The notes beneath the pieces were generated by a model, which was given only the letters and a program-made list of their open reading frames with translations, had not been told where the DNA came from and ran no database searches. Shown piece after piece: positions 1-6,817 of a stretch of 64,000 nucleotides of DNA (within the stretch, counting starts at the first letter, position 1; every line of letters begins with the position of its first letter). Source of the stretch: Streptomyces sp. Ag109_O5-1. Its GTDB lineage: Bacteria > Actinomycetota > Actinomycetes > Streptomycetales > Streptomycetaceae. The position numbers and the translations under genes were made by a program. Location: NCBI RefSeq assembly GCF_003814875.1, contig NZ_RKQF01000001.1, positions 682,001-746,000 of the forward strand. The letters run 5' to 3'.

Positions 1-2178
1 TGCAAGGAATGCTGGTCGGCCACCGGAGGGAGCCCCTTCGAGGCGGTGGAGCTCGCCATCGGACTCGCCGAGCGGAGGCTGATCGGCACCGACGACGACC
101 TGCCGGCGATGCGCGAGCTTGCCGCGGCGATCAAGGGCCCGGGGCTGATCGAGCGTCTGGAACGGCTCGGAACCGCGACCGTCCGCTTCGCGCACACCGC
201 TGCTGTGCTTGGTTCGCCCTTCTCGCCGCAACTCGCGGCGACCATCTCGGTGCTCGGCGACGAGGCCGTCGCCGAGGCGACCGAGAAGTTGCGCGCGGCC
301 CGGATCCTGGCCAACGGCCACGGCCCCGAGGGCGAGCTCGAATTCGTACACCCGCTCATCGCCACGACGATCTACCGGTCCATCCGCACGGGTTTCCGGA
401 CCGGTTTGCACAACACCGCCGCACAGGCGCTCCTGACCGCGGGGTACGGCCCCACCGCAGCCGCGCGGCATCTGCTGGAGGTCCCGTGCGAGGACCGTCC
501 CGAAACGGTCGCCTGTCTGCGCGAGGCCGCTCGCGAATACCTGCGTGCCGGGGCCACCGACGCGGCCCGGCGGCTGCTGGCCCGCGCGCTGCAGGAGCCG
601 CCTCTGCCCGAGGACCATGCCGCGGTCCTTCACGAACTCGCGTGTGCCACGTTCCTGATCGAGCCCACCGCCACGGTGAGACATCTGCGCCAGGCGCTGG
701 CACAGCCCGACGTCGACCCCGAGCTGCGGGCCTCCGTCGTCTACCGGCTGACGACGGCTCTGGCCCATACCGACAAGTTGGCCGAGGCCGTGGCCGTGGC
801 CGCCGAAGAGGCGCGGAAGGCCACGAATCCTCGCGTCAAACTCCGCATGCAGGCCGATCAGTTCGTCTGGAGCATGGTGCGTTCCGACGATCGCGACTCC
901 CCGGCCCGTTCTCGGACGCTGGCGCGTCTGGCCGAGCAGTTGCCCGGCCGTAGTCTGGAGGAGCGCTACATCCTGGGGCTGCGGGCCTGGGACGCCGCCA
1001 TACGCGGCGAACCGAGGCAGACCGCCCTCGCGTACGCCGAGAAGGCCCTGCGCGGTGGTATGAGCTGGACCGACGAGAACCGGGGATTCGAGGTACCGCT
1101 TTCCGTCGCCCTGGTCTTCATGTACGGCGACCAGCCACAACGGGCCGAGGAGCTGTTCAACCAAGGTATCGCCGAATGCCTGGCCAAGGGGTGGCACGGC
1201 TCCCACCTGGCCTTCGGCCAGACCATCGCCGGTTACATCCGCTACCGCCGTGGCTGGCTCGCCGAAGCCGAGAACGCCGTACGGGAGGGTCTGCGCATCG
1301 CCGACAAGGTGGACGGGGTCGTGGCCGCCGAGTGGTTCGGCGTGAGCATCCTCATCAAGACCCTGCTGGCCCGCGGGCGTGTCACAGAGGCGCGCTCACT
1401 CGCCGACGAGCACCACTTCGACGAGACGGCCCTCAACACCGTCATCTACCCCGACCCCCGCACCGTCTACGCCGAACTCCTCCTCGCGGAGGGCCGTCAT
1501 GCCGAGGCGGCCCGGCTGCTGGCCGCGGTCGGGGAGTGGCTGGACGGGCGGGGCTGGCGCAATCCGGCCTGGTGCCCGTGGCAGCTGCGGCTCGCCTCCG
1601 CGCTCGCCCCGACCGCCCGGGACGAGGCGGTCGGGCACGCCCAGGACGCCGTGCGGCGGGCCCGGGACTTCGGCGCCGCCGCCACCATCGGCCAGGCCCT
1701 GCACACGCTCGCCGAGGTGACCGGTGGGACGGCCGCGGTCGACCTGTACGCGGAGGCCGTAGGCCACCTGGAACAGTCCCCGGCCGCCTATGAGCTCGCC
1801 TGCGCCCAGATCGGCCACGGCGCCGCGCTGTCCCGCAACGGCCGGCTGCAGGAGGCCGCCGACCGGCTCTACCAGGGCCTGGAAGGAGCCGTCCACTGCG
1901 GCGCCGAGGCCCTTGCAGCCCGGGCCAGGGAGGAGCTCTCGGCGGCCGGGCTGCGTCCGCTGCCGCTGCGTTATGTGCAGGCGGACACGCTGACCGCGCC
2001 GGAACTCCGCACCGCCGAACTGACCGTCCAGGGGCTCCCGGTGGCGGTGGTCGCCAAGGAGCTGCACCTCACCGAGCAGGGGGTACGGCAGTTGCTGTCC
2101 CGTGTCTATCGCAAGATCGGCACGGACGCCGCCGGCCTCGCCGGGTTCCTGGAGACCCGTCATCGCCCGCGTCCCTGA
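1..2178 (+). CDS. LAL-type LuxR-family transcriptional regulator (5' end outside window)
   Basis: The reading frame is open from base 1, so this is the C-terminal 725 codons of a larger protein. The first internal GTG (position 46) is not a believable start, because the codons before it spell a TGGSPFEAVEL segment typical of the end of the AAA/NB-ATPase domain of LAL regulators. The middle is helical and TPR-like (many Ala/Leu/Arg helix pairs, about residues 150-620). The last 65 residues form a LuxR-type helix-turn-helix with LTAPELRTAELTVQGLPVAV, then VAKELHLTEQGVRQLLSRVY. Full-length LAL proteins are about 900-1000 residues, so the Walker A region lies to the left of the window. It probably acts as a cytoplasmic, ATP-responsive transcription activator. 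The target is unknown. The next gene is convergent. Confidence 0.9.
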   Translation, partial: CKECWSATGGSPFEAVELAIGLAERRLIGTDDDLPAMRELAAAIKGPGLIERLERLGTATVRFAHTAAVLGSPFSPQLAATISVLGDEAVAEATEKLRAARILANGHGPEGELEFVHPLIATTIYRSIRTGFRTGLHNTAAQALLTAGYGPTAAARHLLEVPCEDRPETVACLREAAREYLRAGATDAARRLLARALQEPPLPEDHAAVLHELACATFLIEPTATVRHLRQALAQPDVDPELRASVVYRLTTALAHTDKLAEAVAVAAEEARKATNPRVKLRMQADQFVWSMVRSDDRDSPARSRTLARLAEQLPGRSLEERYILGLRAWDAAIRGEPRQTALAYAEKALRGGMSWTDENRGFEVPLSVALVFMYGDQPQRAEELFNQGIAECLAKGWHGSHLAFGQTIAGYIRYRRGWLAEAENAVREGLRIADKVDGVVAAEWFGVSILIKTLLARGRVTEARSLADEHHFDETALNTVIYPDPRTVYAELLLAEGRHAEAARLLAAVGEWLDGRGWRNPAWCPWQLRLASALAPTARDEAVGHAQDAVRRARDFGAAATIGQALHTLAEVTGGTAAVDLYAEAVGHLEQSPAAYELACAQIGHGAALSRNGRLQEAADRLYQGLEGAVHCGAEALAARAREELSAAGLRPLPLRYVQADTLTAPELRTAELTVQGLPVAVVAKELHLTEQGVRQLLSRVYRKIGTDAAGLAGFLETRHRPRP

Positions 2179-2187
2179 GGACGCGGG
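2166..2187. terminator. bidirectional hairpin between convergent genes
   Basis: A perfect 9-bp stem (CCCGCGTCC / GGACGCGGG) has a 4-nt loop CTGA that contains the stop codon of the LAL gene. It sits 7 bp from the stop of the convergent acyl-CoA synthetase gene, so it could serve both transcripts. There is no U-tract, as is usual in Streptomyces. Confidence 0.7.
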
Positions 2188-2193
2188 ACGTGG

Positions 2194-3747
2194 TCACACC
2201 GGCCGGGTGCGCCCCTGCCAGTAGGGGTCCCGCAGCCGCCGCTTGTACAGCTTGCCGTTGGGGTCGCGGGGCATCTCGGTGATGAAGTCGACGGTCTTGG
2301 GGCATTTGTACCCCGCCAGCCGCTCGGCGCAGTGCGCGAGCAGGGCGGCGGCGAGGTCCGGCCCCGGCTCGTGTCCGGGGGCGGGTTCGACCACAGCCTT
2401 GACCTCCTCGCCCCAGTCGTCGTGCGGGATGCCGAAGGCGGCTGCGTCGGCGACGGCGGGGTGGGCGAGGAGCGCGGACTCGATCTCGGCGGGGTAGATG
2501 TTGACCCCACCCGAGATGATCATGTCGATCTTGCGGTCGCGGAGGAAGAGGTAGCCGTCCTCGTCGAGGTAGCCGAGGTCGCCGACGGTGAAGAAGTCGC
2601 CGATGCGGTTCTTCTCCGTCTTGGCCTCGTCCTTGTGGTAGGAGAAGCCGCCGGTGTTCATCTTCATGTAGACGGTGCCGAGTTCGCCGGGCGGCAGCCG
2701 GTGGCCGTCGTCGTCGAAGACCGCGAGTTCGCTGATGGGCCAGGCCTTGCCGACCGTGCCGGGCTTCTTCAGCCAGTCCTCGGCGGTGGCGAAGGCGCCG
2801 CCGCCCTCACTGGCCGCGTAGTACTCCTCCACACTGGGGCCCCACCAGTCGAGCATCGCCCGCTTGACGTGGTCCGGGCAGGGTGCAGCGCCATGGATGG
2901 CGTGTCGCATGGAGGAGACGTCATAGCGTGCGCGCACATCCTCGGGGAGGGCGAGCAGACGGTGGAACTGGGTCGGGACCATATGGGTGTGGGTGCACTT
3001 GTGTGCGTCGATCAGGCGGAGCATCTCCTCTGGGGTCCACTTGTCCATCAGGACCAGGCGGTGGCCTATGTGGAGTGACGCTCCCGCGAACTGCAGTACG
3101 GCCGTGTGGTAGAGCGGTGAGCAGACGAGGTGGACGTTGCCGCCGAACGGCCGGATGCCGAAGATGCCGAGGAAGCCACCGAGATAGGCCTCCTCGGGAA
3201 GCTTCCCGGGCAGCGGGCGGCGGATGCCGCGGGGGCGTCCCGTCGTACCGGAGGTGTAGTTCATGACCCAGCCGAGCTCGCGGTCGGCGGGCGCGGACTC
3301 GGTTTGTCCGTCGAGGAGTTCGGTGTACGGCCGGAAGCCTTCGACCTCGCCGATCGCGTACCGGTGGGTGGCCGGGAGGCCGGCCTCGTCGGCGGCGTGC
3401 CGGGCCGGGCCCGCGAACCGTTCGTGGGCGATGAGGACCTTCGCCCCCGAGTCGGCGACGATCCAGCCGATCTCCGGGCCGACGAAGTGGTGGTTGACGG
3501 GGACGAGGTAGAAGCCGGCCTGGCTGGCGGCCAGGTAGGCGGTGAAGAACTCGACGCTGTTGGGCAGGACGACCGCGAAGGCGTCGCCGCGTTCCAGCCC
3601 GGCGGCGCGCAGTCCGTGGACGAGGCGGTTGGTGGCCGCGAGCAGGCGTCCGGCGGTCCACTCCTCGCCGTCGGGGGCGATGAGCACCGTGCGGTCGGGG
3701 TCCAGGGTGGCCTGGGCCCAGAATCCGGCGGGGGGCGTGCTGGTCAC
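2194..3747 (-). CDS. acyl-CoA synthetase (AMP-dependent ligase)
   Basis: This is a 517-residue ANL-superfamily enzyme that activates a carboxylic acid to its acyl-CoA through an acyl-AMP. Visible motifs are the P-loop YTSGTTGRPRG, the EYYAASEGGG motif, the GDLGYLDEDGYLFLRDRKID hinge region, SGGVNIYPAEIES, and the C-terminal NGKLYKRRL with the catalytic lysine. The frame is open far upstream, but the GTG at 3747 follows AAGGAG by 6 nt and overlaps the stop of the upstream monooxygenase gene (GTGA), so translation is coupled. It is the last gene of a minus-strand operon with the nitronate monooxygenase. The substrate cannot be read from sequence. The context (acyl-CoA dehydrogenase, KstR-like site, Rieske oxygenase nearby) points to lipid or terpenoid/steroid-type acids, which is an inference. 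Confidence 0.9.
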   Translation of the reverse strand: MTSTPPAGFWAQATLDPDRTVLIAPDGEEWTAGRLLAATNRLVHGLRAAGLERGDAFAVVLPNSVEFFTAYLAASQAGFYLVPVNHHFVGPEIGWIVADSGAKVLIAHERFAGPARHAADEAGLPATHRYAIGEVEGFRPYTELLDGQTESAPADRELGWVMNYTSGTTGRPRGIRRPLPGKLPEEAYLGGFLGIFGIRPFGGNVHLVCSPLYHTAVLQFAGASLHIGHRLVLMDKWTPEEMLRLIDAHKCTHTHMVPTQFHRLLALPEDVRARYDVSSMRHAIHGAAPCPDHVKRAMLDWWGPSVEEYYAASEGGGAFATAEDWLKKPGTVGKAWPISELAVFDDDGHRLPPGELGTVYMKMNTGGFSYHKDEAKTEKNRIGDFFTVGDLGYLDEDGYLFLRDRKIDMIISGGVNIYPAEIESALLAHPAVADAAAFGIPHDDWGEEVKAVVEPAPGHEPGPDLAAALLAHCAERLAGYKCPKTVDFITEMPRDPNGKLYKRRLRDPYWQGRTRPV

Positions 3748-4853
3748 TTGCCGCTCCTTCCGGCGATGCGGTTGATGCGGTCGACGGCCTGCTCGAAGCC
3801 GCGGGTGAGGTCGTCGAAGACGGCCTGGACGCTGCGTTCGCCGGTCATACGGCCGACGATCTGGCCGACGGGGGTGCCGAGCAGGGGCTCGACCTCGTAC
3901 TTCTGGATGCGGGTGAGGGCCTCGGCGACGAGCAGGCCCTGCAGCGGCATGGGGAGGGTGCCGGGGCCGTCCGGGGCGTCCCAGGCGTCGGTCCATTCGG
4001 TGCGCAGCTGTCGGGCGGGCTTCCCGGTCAGGGCGCGGGAGCGGACGGTGTCGCCGGAGCCGGCAGCGAGCAGTTTGCGGGTCACGGCGGGTGCGGAGAC
4101 GTCGGCCTCGGTGCAGGTCAGCCACAGGGAGCCCAGCCAGACGCCCTGGGCGCCGAGGGCGAGCGCGGCCGCCGCCTGCTGCCCGCTGCCGATCCCGCCC
4201 GCCGCCAGCACGGGCAGCGGGGCGACGGCGTCGACGACCTCCGGCGTGAGGACCATCGTGGCGATCTCACCGGTGTGCCCGCCCGCCTCGTAGCCCTGCG
4301 CCACCACGATGTCGATGCCCGCGTCCTTGTGCTTCACGGCGTGCCGGGCGCTGCCCGCGAGCGCGGCGACGAGGACGTTTTGGTCGTGGGCGCGGGCGAT
4401 GACATCGGCGGGCGGGGAGCCGAGGGCGTTGGCGAGCAGCCGGATCGGGTAGCCGAAGGCGACGTCGAGCTGGGTGCGCGCGACCTGTTCCATCCACCCG
4501 GTGATGCGCCACCCGGACGCCTCGCCCTCGGCGAGCTCGGGCACACCGTACTTGGCGAGGGTGTCCCGGACGAACTGCCGGTGCCCTTCCGGGATCATCG
4601 CCTCGACGTCGGCCTCGCTGACGCCCTCGACCTTCTTGGCGGGCATGACGACATCGAGCCCGTACGGCTTGCCGTCGACATGCGCCTCGATCCAGTCGAG
4701 GTCGCGTTTGAGGTCGCCGGGGGCGGTGTAGCGGACCGCGCCGAGCACTCCGAAGCCGCCGGCCCGGCTGATGGCCGCGGCCACGGCGGGAAACGGCGTG
4801 AAGCCGAAGACGGCGTGCTCGACTCCCAGGGTCTTGCTCAGCTCCGTCTGCAT
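3744..4853 (-). CDS. nitronate monooxygenase / 2-nitropropane dioxygenase-like FMN enzyme
   Basis: This 369-residue protein is an FMN-dependent TIM barrel. The N-terminus reads FGFTPFPAVAAAISRAGGFG. The EAGGHTG segment carries the likely catalytic histidine, and the phosphate-binding end is VLAAGGIGSGQQAAAALALG followed by AQGVWLGSLWL. Family members oxidise alkyl nitronates or related carbanions, and many Actinobacteria encode them next to fatty acyl-CoA genes where the true substrate is unknown. The stop overlaps the GTG of the acyl-CoA synthetase by 4 bp. No clear Shine-Dalgarno precedes the ATG. A 17-bp dyad lies 43-59 bp upstream, suggesting the gene pair may have its own promoter. Confidence 0.88.
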   Translation of the reverse strand: MQTELSKTLGVEHAVFGFTPFPAVAAAISRAGGFGVLGAVRYTAPGDLKRDLDWIEAHVDGKPYGLDVVMPAKKVEGVSEADVEAMIPEGHRQFVRDTLAKYGVPELAEGEASGWRITGWMEQVARTQLDVAFGYPIRLLANALGSPPADVIARAHDQNVLVAALAGSARHAVKHKDAGIDIVVAQGYEAGGHTGEIATMVLTPEVVDAVAPLPVLAAGGIGSGQQAAAALALGAQGVWLGSLWLTCTEADVSAPAVTRKLLAAGSGDTVRSRALTGKPARQLRTEWTDAWDAPDGPGTLPMPLQGLLVAEALTRIQKYEVEPLLGTPVGQIVGRMTGERSVQAVFDDLTRGFEQAVDRINRIAGRSGK

Positions 4854-4895
4854 GCGCGCAGAATGCCGCAGCCGAGCGGCCGACGGAAGAGCTTT

Positions 4896-4912
4896 TCTGA
4901 TGCTCCGTCAGA
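4896..4912. promoter_or_regulatory. 17-bp imperfect palindrome, candidate operator
   Basis: TCTGATG-CTC-CGTCAGA has 7-bp arms with one mismatch and a 3-bp centre. It lies 43 bp upstream of the nitronate monooxygenase start and overlaps the stop of the methyltransferase remnant. Size and symmetry fit a TetR-type operator. The regulator is unknown. Confidence 0.45.
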
Positions 4913-5108
4913 TTTCTGGCCCGGCGACCCGCCTGACCCCCGGCCCCGGCCCCGGCAGGGCGGAGAGCGCGGTGGCCTGGCGAGCCATGCCGGCGTCCCA
5001 GTCGGGGCAGATCAGGTGGCAGTCGGGCGCGAGCCGGTCGTAGAAGTCCTGGACCGAGGCGGCCCGGTCCCCCGGACTCCCGGGCGGGGAAGCCGAGTTG
5101 CCCGTCAC
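4908..5108 (-). pseudogene. N-terminal remnant of a class I SAM-dependent methyltransferase
   Basis: A 66-codon frame starts at a GTG that overlaps the stop of the upstream oxidoreductase (GTGA). It encodes DFYDRLAPDCHLICPDWDAG followed by MARQATALSAL, which closely resembles the first 50 residues of Streptomyces class I methyltransferases (YDxLAxDYHLxxxDWxxxxxRQ). It then runs into PGPGPGVRRVAGPEI and stops. The SAM-binding motif I (E/DxGxGxG) and everything after it are missing, and only 54 bp separate it from the next gene. The simplest reading is an internal or 3' deletion that removed the catalytic part of a gene once co-translated with the FAD oxidoreductase. Identification rests on the N-terminal signature only. 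Confidence 0.6.
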
Positions 5109-6670
5109 TCCCGCTCCAGCACCGCCATCGCGGCGTTGTGCCCCGGTACCCCGCTCACCCCTCCCCCGCGCACCGCGCCCGCCCCGCACAGCAGGACGTT
5201 GGCGTGGGGGGTTTCGACGCCCCAGCGGCCGGTGGCCTCCTGGGCGTAGGGCCAGGAGAGGTCGCGGTGGAAGATGTTGCCGCCGGGGAGACGGAGGTCG
5301 TGTTCGAGGTCCAGGGGGGTCTTCGCCTCGATGCAGGGGCGGCCGTCGGCGTCGAGGGCGAGGCAGTCGGCCAGCGGCTCGGCGAGGTGGGCGTCGAGTT
5401 GGGCGAGGGTGGACTTGAGGAGCTCCGTGCGTACGGCGTCGTTGTCGGCGGCGAAGAGCCGCGCGGGGGTGTGCAGGCCGAAGAGGGTGAGGGTCTGGTA
5501 GCCGCGGGCGACCAGGTCACGGCCGAGGATCGTGGGGTCGGTCAGGGAGTGGCAGTAGATCTCCGCGGGCGGGGCGGTGGGGAGCCGGCCGGCCGAGGCC
5601 TCGGCGTGGGCGGTGGCCAGTTGGCCGTAGCCCTCGGCGATGTGGAAGGTGCCGGAGAACGCCTCGCGCGGGTCGACGGCGGTGTCGCGCAGCCTGGGCA
5701 GCCGCTTCAGCAGCATGTTCACCTTGAGCTGGGCGCCCTCGGCGGGCTCCGGAGCCGGATCGCCGGTGAGCACGGCGAGTTCCTGCGGGGAGGCGTTGAC
5801 CAGGACGTGCCGGGCGACGGCGACGCCCTCTCCGTCGGCCGTGCGGTAGGTGACCTCGGCGCTGCGGCCGTCCGTCTCGATCCGTACCGCCTCGTGCCCG
5901 GTGGCGATCTCCGCGCCCGCCGAGCGCGCGGCCGCGGCCAGCGCGTCGGTGAGGGCGCCCATGCCGCCGACCGGTACGTCCCAGGCGCCGGTGCCGCCGC
6001 CGATGACGTGGTAGAGGAAGCAGCGGTTCTGGCGCAGCGAGGCGTCGTGGGCGGTGGCGAAGGTGCCGATCAGGGCGTCCGTGAGGACGACCCCGCGCAC
6101 CAGGTCGTCCGTGAAGTTCTTCTCGATCGCGACCCCGATCGGCTCCTCGAACAGCGCCCGCCACGCCTCCTCGTCGTCGATACGGCGGCGCAGTTCCTCG
6201 CGCGAGGGCAGCGGCTCGGTGAGGGTCGGGAAGACTCGCTCGGCGACCTTGCCGGTCATGGCGTAGAACCGCCGCCACGCCTGGTACTCCGCCTTGCCCC
6301 CGGTCAGCCGTTCGAAGGCCTCGCGGATGCGCCGCTCGCCGCCGCCGACCAGCAGTCCGGTCGGCCGGCCGTCGCGCTCCACCGGGGTGTACGACGAGAT
6401 GGTGCGGCCGCGGACGCGGAAGTCCAGCCCGAGGTCGCGGACGATCTTCCGTGGCAACAGGCTGACCAGGTAGGAGTAGCGCGACAGCCGCGCGTCGACA
6501 CCGGCGAAAGGGCGGGTCGAGACGGCGGCGCCGCCGGTCCGGCCGAGCCGCTCCAACACGAGTACGGAGCGGCCTGCCCTGGCCAGATAGGCGGCCGCGA
6601 CGAGGCCGTTGTGGCCGCCGCCGACGATGACGGCGTCGTAGGTGCGGGGGGCTTCGGTGGCAGGGGGCAT
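5105..6670 (-). CDS. phytoene dehydrogenase-like NAD(P)/FAD-dependent oxidoreductase
   Basis: This 521-residue flavoprotein has an N-terminal Rossmann FAD-binding motif (YDAVIVGGGHNGLVAAAYLA, then ERLGRTGG) and a C-terminal FAD motif (VLLCGAGAVRGGGVSGVPGHNAA) typical of the CrtI/phytoene desaturase superfamily. The longer open frame to 6787 has no domain upstream of the ATG at 6670 (MPPATEAPRTYDAV), which fits the family start. It is the first gene of the minus-strand operon and overlaps the methyltransferase remnant by 4 bp. No phytoene synthase or other carotenoid gene is in the window, so a carotenoid role is not supported. These orphan members act on unknown, usually hydrophobic, substrates. 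Confidence 0.85.
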   Translation of the reverse strand: MPPATEAPRTYDAVIVGGGHNGLVAAAYLARAGRSVLVLERLGRTGGAAVSTRPFAGVDARLSRYSYLVSLLPRKIVRDLGLDFRVRGRTISSYTPVERDGRPTGLLVGGGERRIREAFERLTGGKAEYQAWRRFYAMTGKVAERVFPTLTEPLPSREELRRRIDDEEAWRALFEEPIGVAIEKNFTDDLVRGVVLTDALIGTFATAHDASLRQNRCFLYHVIGGGTGAWDVPVGGMGALTDALAAAARSAGAEIATGHEAVRIETDGRSAEVTYRTADGEGVAVARHVLVNASPQELAVLTGDPAPEPAEGAQLKVNMLLKRLPRLRDTAVDPREAFSGTFHIAEGYGQLATAHAEASAGRLPTAPPAEIYCHSLTDPTILGRDLVARGYQTLTLFGLHTPARLFAADNDAVRTELLKSTLAQLDAHLAEPLADCLALDADGRPCIEAKTPLDLEHDLRLPGGNIFHRDLSWPYAQEATGRWGVETPHANVLLCGAGAVRGGGVSGVPGHNAAMAVLERE

Positions 6671-6793
6671 GGTTCTTCGTAACACATGATGATCTAGGTG
6701 GGTAAGAGGCGTGCCGGAGAGCGCCGTTCGGAAAGCGCGGGCCGTATGTGGTTGATCGCGCCCACGCGGCGGAGCCGCACATGCCACAGCCCC

Positions 6794-6812
6794 GCGCCCC
6801 CTTACGGGGCGC
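6794..6812 (-). terminator. hairpin after kinase gene
   Basis: A perfect 7-bp stem GCGCCCC / GGGGCGC with loop CTTAC lies 6 bp beyond the kinase stop codon on the minus strand. Confidence 0.6.
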
Positions 6813-6817
6813 TCGCT

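Noticed and set aside
46..2178. Start of the first gene at GTG 46
   Set aside because: Conserved ATPase-domain residues precede it, so the gene begins outside the window.
2194..4125. 643-codon frame for the acyl-CoA synthetase
   Set aside because: The extra N-terminus is Arg/Pro-rich antisense of the monooxygenase gene; GTG 3747 has a good ribosome site.
5105..6670. Carotenoid biosynthesis cluster around the CrtI-like gene
   Set aside because: No phytoene synthase, cyclase or prenyl synthase nearby; it is treated as an orphan FAD oxidoreductase.
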